The notes under the pieces were generated by a model. The model had not been told where the DNA came from, ran no database searches, and worked only from the letters and a program-made list of their open reading frames with translations. From contig NZ_CP020474.1 in NCBI RefSeq assembly GCF_002080415.1, positions 2,555,501-2,619,500 of the forward strand: a stretch of DNA of 64,000 bases. The letters run 5' to 3'. Of this stretch, positions 52,701 to 61,470 are shown in pieces. The stretch's first letter is position 1. Every line of letters begins with the position of its first letter. Source of the DNA: Roseovarius mucosus. GTDB lineage: Bacteria; Pseudomonadota; Alphaproteobacteria; Rhodobacterales; Rhodobacteraceae. The position numbers and the translations under genes are program-made.

Positions 52701-55700
52701 ATGAGCGCTGATCCCCGATTCATTCACCTGCGGGTGCATACCGAATATTCCCTGCTGGAGGGGGCGATGCGGCTCAAGAAGCTGCCCGGCCTCTGCGTGG
52801 CCGCAGGCATGCCCGCCGTCGCCGTGACCGACACCAACAACATGTTTGCCGCGCTAGAGTTTTCCGTGAGCGCGCAGGGCGCGGGCGTGCAGCCGATCAT
52901 GGGCTGTCAGGTCGATCTGGCCTATCTCAGCCTGGCACCCGGAGAGCGCGCGAAACCGCCTGCCCCCCTCGTCCTCTTGGCGCAGAGTGAGTGCGGGTAT
53001 GAGAACCTGATGAAGCTCAACTCCTGCCTTTATCTGCGCGGCGATGGCAGCCTGCCGCATGTGACGCTGACCGAGTTGGCGCATCATGCCGAGGGGGTGA
53101 TCTGCCTGACGGGTGGGCCGGATGGGCCGGTGGGTCGGCTCTTGCAGGGGGGGCAGCGCCCGGCGGCGGAGGCGTTGATGCAGCGTCTGGCGCAGGCGTT
53201 TGGCGACCGGCTCTATGTCGAATTGCAGCGTCATCCCGGTGACGGTGGCGCGCCCGAGGCCGAGCGCCTGACCGAGCGTGGTCTGATCGAGATGGCCTAT
53301 GCCATGGGCCTGCCGCTGGTGGCGACCAACGATGTCTACTTTCCCAAATCCGACATGTATGAGGCGCATGATGCCATGCTCTGCGTGGCCGAGGGGGCCT
53401 ATGTCGATCAAAGCGCGCCGCGCCGCCGCCTGACCCCGCAGCACTATTTCAAAAGCCAAGAAGAGATGGCCGCGCTTTTTGCCGATTTGCCCGAGGCACT
53501 GGAAAACACGGTCGAAATCGCGCGCCGCTGCGCCTTTGGGGCCTATAAGCGCAATCCGATCTTGCCGAAATTCGCGGATGACGAGGTTGAGGAACTGCGC
53601 CGTCAGGCGCGGGCGGGGCTTGCTGCGCGCCTGGCGGTTATCCCCCATGCCGCGCCGGTGGAAGACTATGAAAAGCGCCTCGAATTCGAGCTGGGCATCA
53701 TTGAGGGTATGGGCTTTCCCGGCTATTTTCTGATCGTGGCCGATTTCATCAAATGGGCCAAGGATCACGATATTCCGGTGGGGCCGGGGCGGGGCTCGGG
53801 GGCGGGCAGTCTGGTGGCCTATGCGCTGACCATCACCGATCTTGATCCGCTGCGCTACAGCCTGCTTTTTGAACGGTTCCTGAACCCAGAGCGGGTCAGC
53901 ATGCCCGACTTTGACATCGATTTTTGCATGGATCGCCGCGAGGAGGTGATCCAATACGTGCAAGAGAAATATGGCCGTGACCGGGTGGGCCAGATCATCA
54001 CCTTTGGCGCGCTCTTGTCCAAGGCGGCTGTGCGCGACATCGGGCGCGTGTTGCAAATGCCCTATGGGCAGGTGGACCGCCTGTCCAAGATGATCCCGGT
54101 CGAAGGCGTCAAGCCGGTGAGCATCGAAAAGGCGCTGGCCGACGAGCCGCGCCTGCGCGAAGAGGCCAAGAACGAAGAGGTCGTGGATCGGCTTTTGACC
54201 TATGCGCAACAGGTTGAGGGGCTGTTGCGCAATGCCTCGACCCATGCCGCCGGGGTGGTGATCGGCGACCGGCCGCTTGATGCGCTCGTGCCTGTCTACC
54301 AAGACCCGCGCTCCGATATGCCCGCAACCCAGTTCAACATGAAATGGGTGGAACAGGCGGGGCTGGTCAAGTTCGACTTTCTCGGCCTCAAGACGCTGAC
54401 GGTCATTCAGAACGCGGTCGACATGATCCGCAAGGCGGGCCGCCCGCTGAATGTGGCGGCGGATGGCACCGTGCTCTACGATCCCCCCGAGGGGTTTGAG
54501 TATGACATCGGGGCGATCCCGCTCGATGACGAGAAATCCTATAGGCTCTATGCGAGTGCCAAGACAGTCGCCGTGTTCCAGGTGGAATCGAGCGGCATGA
54601 TGGATGCGCTCAAGCGCATGAAACCCACCTGCATCGAGGATATCGTGGCGCTTGTGGCGCTCTACCGTCCCGGCCCGATGGAGAATATCCCGACCTATTG
54701 CGAGGTGAAGAACGGCCTGCGTGAGCTCGAGTCGATTCACCCCTCGATTGACCATATCCTAGAGGAAACCCAAGGCATCATCGTTTATCAGGAACAGGTG
54801 ATGCAAATCGCGCAGGTGATGGCGGGCTATTCCTTGGGCGGTGCTGACCTGTTGCGCCGCGCCATGGGCAAGAAAATCGCCGAAGAAATGGCCAAGGAGC
54901 GCCCGAAATTCGAGAAAGGCGCCATGGAAAATGGTGTCGACAAGAAAAAGGCCAGCGAGGTCTTTGACCTGCTCGAGAAATTTGCCAACTACGGCTTTAA
55001 CAAATCCCACGCGGCGGCCTATGCGGTGGTCAGCTATCAAACCGCCTGGCTCAAGGCCAATCACCCGGTCGAATTCATGGCTGGGGTGATGAATTGCGAT
55101 ATTCACCTCACGGATAAGCTGGCGGTGTATTTCCAAGAGGTGAAAAAGGGGCTGAGCCTGCCTTGGGCCGCGCCTTGCGTCAATCGCTCTGAGGCGACGT
55201 TCGATGTGCAGGGCGGCGTGCTGCACTATGCGCTGGGCGCGCTCAAGAACGTGGGCGGCGAGGCGATGAAGCTGATCACCGTGGGGCGGGGCAACCGGCC
55301 CTTTGCCACGCTCTATGATGTGGCGCAGCGGGTCGATCTCAAACGGGTGGGCAAGCGCCCGCTGGAAATGCTGGCCCGCGCCGGGGCGTTTGACGCGCTG
55401 GACCGCAACCGCCGCCGCGTGTTCGAGAGCATCGAGGCGCTGATGAGCTATTCAGCGGCGATCCATGAGCAAAAGAATTCCAGTCAGGTCTCGCTCTTTG
55501 GCGAGGCGGGCGATGATTTGCCTGAACCGCGATTGGCCCCGGTTGATGATTGGCTGCCCGCCGAGCGGCTGACCGAGGAATTCAAGGCTGTTGGGTTCTA
55601 CCTCTCGGGGCATCCGCTTGACGATTATATGACCGTGTTGCGGCGTCAGGATGTGAAAACGCTGGACGAGGTGACAGCACAGGCCGAACGCGGCCCGGCG

Positions 55701-56201
55701 CTGGTCAAGATGGCCGGGGTCGTGGCCGGGCGGCAAGAGCGGAAATCGGCACGTGGCAACCGCTTTGCCTTTGCGCAGCTCAGCGATACGACCGGCGGCT
55801 ACGAGGTGACATTGTTTTCCGACACGCTCGAGAAATGCCGCGAATTTCTGGAAACCGGCGCGCAGGTGGTGATCACCGCCGAGGCGACGCTGGAGGCGGA
55901 TCAGTTGAAACTGCTCTGCCGCGCCGTTCAGCCGATTGACGGGATGGTGGCCGGGGCGGGCGCGGTGGGCCTGCGGATCTTTGTGGATCAGCCTGGGGCA
56001 ATCGGATCGGTTGCCGCGGTGTTGCAGGGGGCCAGCCAAGCGGCGCGCGGTGCGCGCCCCGGCCCGATCCATTTCTGCCTGATGGGCGCGGGTCTGCCCG
56101 GCGAGGTCGAGATTGACAGCGGCGCGGAATATCCCGTGACGCCTCAGATCAAAGGCGCGATCAAGAGCCTGACAGGCGTGGTGATGGTCGAGGAAATCTG
56201 A
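52701..56201 (+). CDS. dnaE: DNA polymerase III alpha subunit
   Basis: DnaE is the replicative polymerase. The 1166-residue protein opens with the PHP domain (FIHLRVHTEYSLLEGAM) and has GPGRGSGAGSLVAYAL, the catalytic aspartates Asp403, Asp405 and Asp407 in MPDFDIDFCMDRREEV, HAAGVVIGDRPL, and GYSLGGADLLRRAMGKK. A C-terminal OB-type region (about residue 1000 on) and a tail follow. Length and motifs are those of DnaE1. It diverges from xdhA across 159 bp. A palindromic repeat lies right after the stop. Confidence 0.97.
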   Translation: MSADPRFIHLRVHTEYSLLEGAMRLKKLPGLCVAAGMPAVAVTDTNNMFAALEFSVSAQGAGVQPIMGCQVDLAYLSLAPGERAKPPAPLVLLAQSECGYENLMKLNSCLYLRGDGSLPHVTLTELAHHAEGVICLTGGPDGPVGRLLQGGQRPAAEALMQRLAQAFGDRLYVELQRHPGDGGAPEAERLTERGLIEMAYAMGLPLVATNDVYFPKSDMYEAHDAMLCVAEGAYVDQSAPRRRLTPQHYFKSQEEMAALFADLPEALENTVEIARRCAFGAYKRNPILPKFADDEVEELRRQARAGLAARLAVIPHAAPVEDYEKRLEFELGIIEGMGFPGYFLIVADFIKWAKDHDIPVGPGRGSGAGSLVAYALTITDLDPLRYSLLFERFLNPERVSMPDFDIDFCMDRREEVIQYVQEKYGRDRVGQIITFGALLSKAAVRDIGRVLQMPYGQVDRLSKMIPVEGVKPVSIEKALADEPRLREEAKNEEVVDRLLTYAQQVEGLLRNASTHAAGVVIGDRPLDALVPVYQDPRSDMPATQFNMKWVEQAGLVKFDFLGLKTLTVIQNAVDMIRKAGRPLNVAADGTVLYDPPEGFEYDIGAIPLDDEKSYRLYASAKTVAVFQVESSGMMDALKRMKPTCIEDIVALVALYRPGPMENIPTYCEVKNGLRELESIHPSIDHILEETQGIIVYQEQVMQIAQVMAGYSLGGADLLRRAMGKKIAEEMAKERPKFEKGAMENGVDKKKASEVFDLLEKFANYGFNKSHAAAYAVVSYQTAWLKANHPVEFMAGVMNCDIHLTDKLAVYFQEVKKGLSLPWAAPCVNRSEATFDVQGGVLHYALGALKNVGGEAMKLITVGRGNRPFATLYDVAQRVDLKRVGKRPLEMLARAGAFDALDRNRRRVFESIEALMSYSAAIHEQKNSSQVSLFGEAGDDLPEPRLAPVDDWLPAERLTEEFKAVGFYLSGHPLDDYMTVLRRQDVKTLDEVTAQAERGPALVKMAGVVAGRQERKSARGNRFAFAQLSDTTGGYEVTLFSDTLEKCREFLETGAQVVITAEATLEADQLKLLCRAVQPIDGMVAGAGAVGLRIFVDQPGAIGSVAAVLQGASQAARGARPGPIHFCLMGAGLPGEVEIDSGAEYPVTPQIKGAIKSLTGVVMVEEI

Positions 56202-56217
56202 CGACGTCTTCGCAGTC

Positions 56218-56238
56218 GTCCCGGGCCTGACCCGGGAC
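56218..56238. repeat. third copy of the CCGGGCCTGACCCGG palindrome
   Basis: GTCCCGGG (56218-56225) pairs with CCCGGGAC (56231-56238) around a CCTGA loop, 17 bp after the dnaE stop and before convergent slyX. It is the same element as the two copies between sucD and sucA and could double as a terminator for the convergent pair, although there is no T-run. Confidence 0.75.
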
Positions 56239-56262
56239 CTCTGGTTGTAAGATAACCCCGTG

Positions 56263-56457
56263 TCAGTAATGCGGCGGGCGCTCGTCGCCAAGGATCACGC
56301 CACCATCGCTCTCGCCGTGCCGGGCCGCTTCGCGCGCGAGCAGCATCTCGACCCGGACGCGCAGGCGGTCAAGCTCGCGGTCTTGGCGTGCGATAACATC
56401 CGACAGGTCATCGACCGTGCGGATCAGGTGGGCCAGTTTTTCTTCGATCTCGGTCAT
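56263..56457 (-). CDS. slyX: SlyX protein
   Basis: This 64-residue protein is of the SlyX family: a short N-terminal coiled coil ([36 protein letters not shown] region, residues about 4-42) followed by a flexible tail ending in ERPPHY, which is typical. SlyX is widespread in proteobacteria with no established function. It lies between dnaE (convergent) and hisS (divergent), with about 110 bp to the hisS start. Confidence 0.9.
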   Translation of the reverse strand: MTEIEEKLAHLIRTVDDLSDVIARQDRELDRLRVRVEMLLAREAARHGESDGGVILGDERPPHY

Positions 56458-56566
56458 GGCATCGGATTACGCGCGGATGCGCCTGCGGTCAATCGCGCAG
56501 CCGCCTTGCCCCGGCGCGGCCCTTGGGCTAGACCGCGCCACGACAGATGCCGCAAGGACGCATGCC

Positions 56567-58129
56567 ATGGCCAAGCCCAAAAAAGAGCCCCGCCCCAAGG
56601 CCGAAACGCCCAAAGGGTTCCGCGATTATTTCGGCGCCGAGGTGACGACCCGCGCCGCGATGCTGAACGCGATTGCCGGGGTCTATCATCGCTATGGCTT
56701 TGACGCGCTGGAATCGAGCGCGGTCGAGACGGTCGAGGCGCTGGGCAAGTTTCTGCCCGATGTCGACCGGCCCAATGAGGGGGTCTTTGCCTGGCAGGAT
56801 GAAGACGAGAAATGGCTGGCACTGCGCTATGACCTGACCGCGCCCTTGGCCCGCGTTTATGCCCAACACCGCAACGATCTGCCGACACCCTATCGGCGCT
56901 ATGCGATGGGGCCTGTCTGGCGCAATGAAAAGCCGGGACCAGGGCGGTTTCGCCAGTTCTATCAATGCGATGCAGATACGGTGGGCACGGCGTCAATGGC
57001 GGCGGATGCCGAGATTTGCGCCATGCTGGCCGATGCGCTGGAAGAGGTGGGCATCCCGCGCGGCGATTATGTGGTGCGGGTGAATAACCGCAAGGTTTTG
57101 AATGGGGTGTTGGAGGTTGCGGGGCTGCTTGACCCCGCAGAACCGGACCGCTTCGCGGAAGAACGCGGGATCGTTTTGCGCGCGATTGATAAACTGGATC
57201 GTTTGGGACCAGAGGGTGTGCGCGCCCTGCTAGGCGAAGGGCGGAAAGACGAGAGTGGTGACTTTACTAAAGGTGCAGGCCTGACCAACCTTCAAATCGA
57301 AAAGGTTTTGGCCTTCGTCAAAGCTAATGAATTGGTCGACAATGCTATCTTGAACGCAACCAATACCAATAGTGAACCTGACCAGCGGAAACCCCTCGAA
57401 GGCAGAAACGCGATACTTTGCCATTTTCTAAGTGAAATCGTGGATTGGTCTAAAATAGGGCGCGAAGGCGTCGACGAACTCGAAGAAATCGCCACCCTTC
57501 TCGCCGCCCAAGGTTATGGCCCCGACCGCATCGTGATTGACCCTTCGGTCGTTCGTGGCCTTGGCTATTACACCGGCCCGGTGTTCGAGGCGGAACTCAC
57601 CTTTGAAATCCTTGATGAAAAAGGCCGCCCGCGCCAATTCGGCAGCGTGGCGGGTGGTGGGCGCTATGATGACCTTGTCGCGCGCTTCACCGGGCAGCAG
57701 GTGCCCGCTGTCGGGGTCAGCATCGGCGTGGATCGCCTGCTTGCCGCGCTGCATGCCAAGGGCAAGATCAGCAGCGCAGAGCGTGGCCCGGTGGTGGTCA
57801 CCGTGATGGACCGCGACCGGATGGCCGACTATCAGGCCATGGTCGGTGAGTTGCGCCAAGCGGGCATTCGCGCCGAAGTCTACCTTGGCAACCCCAAGAA
57901 CTTTGGCAATCAGATGAAATACGCCGACCGGCGCGGCAGCCCTATCGCGGTGATCTGTGGCGGCGACGAGTTTGCCAAGGGCGTGGTGCAGATCAAGGAC
58001 CTGATCCTTGGGGCGCAGATCGCCGAAAATGCGACGGTTGAAGAATGGAAAGAACGGCCCAGCCAATATGAGGTGCCGCGCGCCGCACTTGTGGACAAAG
58101 TCCGAGACATCCTCGCGGAGCAAAGCTGA
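56567..58129 (+). CDS. hisS: histidine-tRNA ligase with internal extension
   Basis: HisRS charges tRNA-His. The 520-residue protein (E. coli: 424) has [10 protein letters not shown] at the start, motif 2 region [12 protein letters not shown] and [22 protein letters not shown], the histidine-A motif [11 protein letters not shown], and GGGRYD, then the anticodon-binding domain. The extra length lies between motif 2 and the HisA motif (residues about 200-325). Within that, 57241-57460 has about 45% GC against about 65% around it and uses rare codons (ATA, AGA, CTA, AGT). The stop overlaps the hisZ start (TGATG). Confidence 0.94.
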   Translation: MAKPKKEPRPKAETPKGFRDYFGAEVTTRAAMLNAIAGVYHRYGFDALESSAVETVEALGKFLPDVDRPNEGVFAWQDEDEKWLALRYDLTAPLARVYAQHRNDLPTPYRRYAMGPVWRNEKPGPGRFRQFYQCDADTVGTASMAADAEICAMLADALEEVGIPRGDYVVRVNNRKVLNGVLEVAGLLDPAEPDRFAEERGIVLRAIDKLDRLGPEGVRALLGEGRKDESGDFTKGAGLTNLQIEKVLAFVKANELVDNAILNATNTNSEPDQRKPLEGRNAILCHFLSEIVDWSKIGREGVDELEEIATLLAAQGYGPDRIVIDPSVVRGLGYYTGPVFEAELTFEILDEKGRPRQFGSVAGGGRYDDLVARFTGQQVPAVGVSIGVDRLLAALHAKGKISSAERGPVVVTVMDRDRMADYQAMVGELRQAGIRAEVYLGNPKNFGNQMKYADRRGSPIAVICGGDEFAKGVVQIKDLILGAQIAENATVEEWKERPSQYEVPRAALVDKVRDILAEQS

Positions 58130-59214
58130 TGCCGGAACGTGCCGCGATCCGGGCCGAGGCTGCGCGCTTGCGGGCGCTCTTTGAGGCGGCAGGCGCGCTG
58201 CCGGTGGAAACCTCTGTGTTGCAACCCGCCGAAGTGCTCTTGGACCTATACGGCGAGGATATCCGCGCACGCGCCTATGTGACGTCGGATGCCTTGCGCG
58301 GCGAACAGATGCTGCGCCCCGATTTCACCGTGCCGGTGGTGCAGATGCATATGGAACATGGCGCGGAACCTGCCCGCTATACCTATTCCGGCGAGGTGTT
58401 TCGCCGTCAGGAAGAGGATGCGCAGCGCGCCAACGAATACACCCAAGTGGGGTTTGAAATCTTTGAACGCGCCGCACCAGAGGCGGCGGATGCAGAGGTT
58501 TTCGCGATGTTCTTTGACATCCTGCGCCCGCTTGGCCTGCGTGCGGCGACGGGGGATATCGGCATCCTGATGGCGGCCGTTGAGGGGCTGCGCACGACCG
58601 AGCGCCGCAAGGCCGCACTGCGGCGGCATATCTGGCGGCCCCGGCGGTTTCGCGCGTTGATTGACCGGTTTTCAGGGCGCGCCGTGGTCCCCGAGGCGCG
58701 GGCCGCCCTTTTGGCGATGGCAGACCCGATGGCGGGGGCCGAGCCCCTGATCGGGCTGCGTGGCCCGGATGAAATCGCAGGCCGGATCACCGCGCTGCGC
58801 GAGGATGCGGCGGCGGGGCCGATTTCCACCTCTGAGGTGCAGTTGCTGGATGCCATCCTCGCGGTGCGCGAAACCAGCGATAACGCGCTGGAGCGACTGC
58901 GCGATATCGCGGTGGACATGCCCGCCATTCATGGCGCGGTGGACCGTCTGGCACGACGTCTTTCGGCGATGTCCGAACGCGGGCTCGACATCACCAAACT
59001 GGATTTCGAAGCCAGCTATGGGCGCACGCAGATGGAATATTACGATGGCTTCGTCTTTGGCTTTTACGCCGAGAGCCGTCCCGACCTGCCGCCCATTGCC
59101 ACCGGCGGGCGCTATGATGCGCTAACCCGACAGTTGGGGCGGGGGCGGGAAATTCCGGCGGTGGGCGGCGTCATCCGGCCCGGTCTGGTGCTGGGCCTTG
59201 GGGGTGCGACATGA
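58129..59214 (+). CDS. hisZ: ATP phosphoribosyltransferase regulatory subunit
   Basis: HisZ is a catalytically dead HisRS relative that completes and regulates the short-form HisG. The 361-residue protein keeps the synthetase fold (MLRPDFTVPVVQMHMEHG; YTYSGEVFRRQ; QVGFEIFE; ATGGRYDALTRQLGRG) but lacks the anticodon-binding domain. Its neighbours hisS and hisG overlap it at both ends, so the three genes are one translationally coupled unit that links histidine synthesis and tRNA charging. Confidence 0.95.
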   Translation: MPERAAIRAEAARLRALFEAAGALPVETSVLQPAEVLLDLYGEDIRARAYVTSDALRGEQMLRPDFTVPVVQMHMEHGAEPARYTYSGEVFRRQEEDAQRANEYTQVGFEIFERAAPEAADAEVFAMFFDILRPLGLRAATGDIGILMAAVEGLRTTERRKAALRRHIWRPRRFRALIDRFSGRAVVPEARAALLAMADPMAGAEPLIGLRGPDEIAGRITALREDAAAGPISTSEVQLLDAILAVRETSDNALERLRDIAVDMPAIHGAVDRLARRLSAMSERGLDITKLDFEASYGRTQMEYYDGFVFGFYAESRPDLPPIATGGRYDALTRQLGRGREIPAVGGVIRPGLVLGLGGAT

Positions 59215-59906
59215 CCCTGAAACTGGGGGTGCCGTCCAAAGGGCGGCTGATGGAGAAAACCTTTGACTGGTTCGCCAAGCACGGGATCACGCTGGGGCGC
59301 TCGGGGTCCGAGCGTGAATATGCGGGCTATGTGCAGGGCATCGACAACGTCGAACTGATCCTGCTCTCCGCCGGGGAAATCCCGCGTGAATTGGCAGCCG
59401 GACGCATCCATCTGGGTGTGACAGGCACCGACCTGATCCGCGAAAAGCTGGGGCAGTGGCAAAATCAGGTGGCAGAGCTGGCGGAACTGGGCTTTGGTCA
59501 GGCCGATCTGGTGCTGGCGGTGCCACGTTGCTGGGTGGATGTCAGCCATCTTGACGATCTTGATGCCGCTGCTGCGGCATTCCGGCTCAAGCATGGGTTC
59601 CGCATGCGCATCGCCACCAAATATCACCGATTGGTGCGGGATTTCCTGCGCGAGAATGGCGTTGCGGATTATCAACTGATGGACAGTCAGGGTGCCACCG
59701 AAGGCACGGTCAAGAACGAAACCGCCGAGGCTATTGCCGATATCACCTCAACCGGCGATACGCTGCGGGCCAATCACCTCAAGGTGTTGGAGGATGGGTT
59801 GATCCTGAAATCTCAGGCAACGCTTTTCAAATCGCGGATGGCCCCGATGGAGCCTGCCGATAGGCTTACGCTCAAGGCGCTCAAGCAAAGGCTTGATCTG
59901 GAATAA
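59211..59906 (+). CDS. hisG: ATP phosphoribosyltransferase, short form
   Basis: HisG condenses ATP with PRPP in the first step of histidine synthesis. The 231-residue protein is the short form, without the C-terminal regulatory domain, and needs HisZ. It shows LKLGVPSKGRLMEKT, the phosphate-binding loop GVTGTDLIRE, and the PRPP-binding segment SQGATEGTVKNETAEAIADI near residue 165. The stop is directly followed by A-rich sequence belonging to the terminator of the convergent gene. Confidence 0.96.
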   Translation: MTLKLGVPSKGRLMEKTFDWFAKHGITLGRSGSEREYAGYVQGIDNVELILLSAGEIPRELAAGRIHLGVTGTDLIREKLGQWQNQVAELAELGFGQADLVLAVPRCWVDVSHLDDLDAAAAAFRLKHGFRMRIATKYHRLVRDFLRENGVADYQLMDSQGATEGTVKNETAEAIADITSTGDTLRANHLKVLEDGLILKSQATLFKSRMAPMEPADRLTLKALKQRLDLE

Positions 59907-59938
59907 AAAAATGGGGCGGTCCGTTAGGACCACCCCAC
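59907..59938 (-). terminator. terminator of the outer-membrane protein gene
   Basis: TGGGGCGGTCC (59913-59923) and GGACCACCCCA (59928-59938) form an 11-bp stem with one C-A mismatch and a GTTA loop. On the minus strand it is followed by seven T residues, a classic rho-independent terminator for the outer-membrane protein gene; it may also stop hisG transcripts. Confidence 0.85.
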
Positions 59939-59951
59939 TGCTTGCGCCTTA

Positions 59952-60545
59952 TCAGAAGCGGAATGCAGCCCGCGCCTGTACCGTGGTGGCATCGACATCA
60001 ACACCAGCGGTGCCAAAATTTTCGAACTTGTGATAGAGCACTTCACCGCCCAGAGACAGGTTCTGGCTGATCATATGCTCATAGCCCGCGCCGAAGAAAT
60101 AGCCGTTGTCATCACCAAGCGTGTCGGTGTCGGCCCAGGCATACCCGCCGGTGCCGTAAAGCAGGCCGTTGCCGACCTTGTAACCGAGACGCGATTTGAT
60201 CCGAAACACATCTTCCAGCGAAGCAGCGGCCCCAAGGTCAATATCAGCAAAGTCGTAATCGAGACCCAGACCAACAACCCAGTTGTTGCCATAGTCATAA
60301 TCATACCCGGCGATCAGACCGCCGATCAGGCCGTCTCCGTCCACGCCAGCAGCGCCGGTGTCAACATCGCCATAGCCAAGCTGGCCACCCGCGTAAAAGC
60401 CAGTCCAATTCGGGCCAACAGGTGCCGGCGGTGCAACCGGGGCTGCGATCACCGGCTCCGGCGTTGGCTCTTGCACATTGCCAGCGAAGGCAGGGGCGGC
60501 CATCAGGGCGGTTGCGGTCATCAGCGCTGTGGTTGTTTTCAGCAT
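59952..60545 (-). CDS. outer-membrane beta-barrel protein
   Basis: This 197-residue protein has a signal peptide (MLKTTTALMTATALMAAPAFA), a short Pro-rich segment (25-45), and a porin-like beta-barrel beginning WTGFYAGGQLGYGDVD, with alternating aromatic and small residues and a terminal Phe (RAAFRF) typical of outer-membrane proteins. It resembles the Omp_b-brl/OmpA-like small barrels of alphaproteobacteria. AAAGGAAACAAG precedes the ATG. It has a strong terminator, suggesting a highly expressed single gene. Confidence 0.9.
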   Translation of the reverse strand: MLKTTTALMTATALMAAPAFAGNVQEPTPEPVIAAPVAPPAPVGPNWTGFYAGGQLGYGDVDTGAAGVDGDGLIGGLIAGYDYDYGNNWVVGLGLDYDFADIDLGAAASLEDVFRIKSRLGYKVGNGLLYGTGGYAWADTDTLGDDNGYFFGAGYEHMISQNLSLGGEVLYHKFENFGTAGVDVDATTVQARAAFRF

Positions 60546-60953
60546 CTTGTTTCCTTTCAGTCAGTTTATGTCGCTCAGGTCGGGGAGGAGGATCGCCCCT
60601 TCGACACACGGTTCGCACCGTTGCTGGATATATCGGGCGACCGTCCCATCAAGACAAGCACCTGACCCAGCCATTTCGATCACACACCCGTGAGTGGCAG
60701 GGAAATGCCCAGAATATACTTTTTTCGGCGGATTTTCGCAAGTCGCCGTGTGAAATGCGCAACCCTATGGCGAAAACTGCCTCAGGAGAGTTGAAGCGCA
60801 GGGCGCATGGTTTTTCGCGCGCAGTGGCGTTGCACAGCGGCATTTGTGTTGGGTTTGCGCTCAGCGTCACCCACACCGATCCGCACGTTCACATGCGGGC
60901 GGCGCGCCAGTGGTTCGCGTGTTCTTACCCCGTCAGCGCCATAGCGCATCCGC
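60546..60953. other. 408-bp intergenic region upstream of the outer-membrane protein gene
   Basis: This is the largest gap in the window. Next to 60545 it holds the ribosome binding site and probably the promoter of the outer-membrane protein. The middle contains CCGCA/TGCGG (around 60881-60898), able to form a small hairpin. I found no convincing gene, tRNA or known RNA motif; short open frames here have atypical composition. Confidence 0.5.
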
Positions 60954-61379
60954 TCACAGAACGCCAATATCCGCCAGAGCGGCCGAGAGGGCAGGCGGCA
61001 GCGTATCATCCTTGGCGCGCGCTGAGCCAAGGTCGGGCGGCGCATCAGAACCGGGCAAATACCGCCAGCCTTGAAAGGGGCGCTTTTGCGCTGTCGCCGT
61101 GCGGATCAACCCCGGTTCAAGCACGATGGCACAGCGGCGGATGCCGTCGCCACCAGTCACCTCATCCAGCCGCAGGATCGGTTGGCGGCATTGCACCAGC
61201 CCCTGAATGACCCAATAGATCGAGCCACCGTCCAACAATTCGTCTTCGCGCTTGGGCCACATGCGGGTGACGTGGCGCGGCAGGCCGTCCGGCCCTTTGG
61301 CGCGGGGGTCTTTATGCCACTCCTCCAGATCCTCGACAGAGGTGGTGCCGACGCTCAGTTTGATCAGGTGCAAGGCCAC
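60954..61379 (-). CDS. DUF1489 family protein
   Basis: This 141-residue cytoplasmic protein matches DUF1489 of alphaproteobacteria: HLIKLSVGTTSVEDLEEWH at the start, the central PRHVTRMWPKREDELLDGGS, and WVIQGLVQCRQPILRLDEV. The function is unknown. It starts with GTG at 61379, with GGGAG about a dozen bases upstream. It diverges from nrdJ, with only about 90 bp between the two starts. Confidence 0.88.
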   Translation of the reverse strand: MALHLIKLSVGTTSVEDLEEWHKDPRAKGPDGLPRHVTRMWPKREDELLDGGSIYWVIQGLVQCRQPILRLDEVTGGDGIRRCAIVLEPGLIRTATAQKRPFQGWRYLPGSDAPPDLGSARAKDDTLPPALSAALADIGVL

Positions 61380-61470
61380 GATAAAGAATCTCCCATCCGG
61401 GCAGATAGGGTAGTGGAAATACCGGCAGCTTCAAGCTATTGTGGTTCTCTGCCCGTGGATGGAGACCGCC

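Noticed and set aside
52854..54755. A 633-codon minus-strand open frame opposite dnaE
   Set aside because: Antisense shadow of a well-conserved polymerase gene, with the same low-complexity His/Arg/Gly composition.
60780..60953. Possible tRNA or small RNA gene
   Set aside because: Some GTTCG-like words and a short hairpin are present, but I could not build acceptor, D, anticodon and T stems that fit a tRNA.
61380..61470. Adenosylcobalamin riboswitch in front of the B12-dependent nrdJ
   Set aside because: Only about 90 bp separate nrdJ from the divergent DUF1489 gene, too short for a full B12 riboswitch, and I see no B12-box-like sequence. CAAGCTATTGTG resembles part of an NrdR box but no convincing pair is present.
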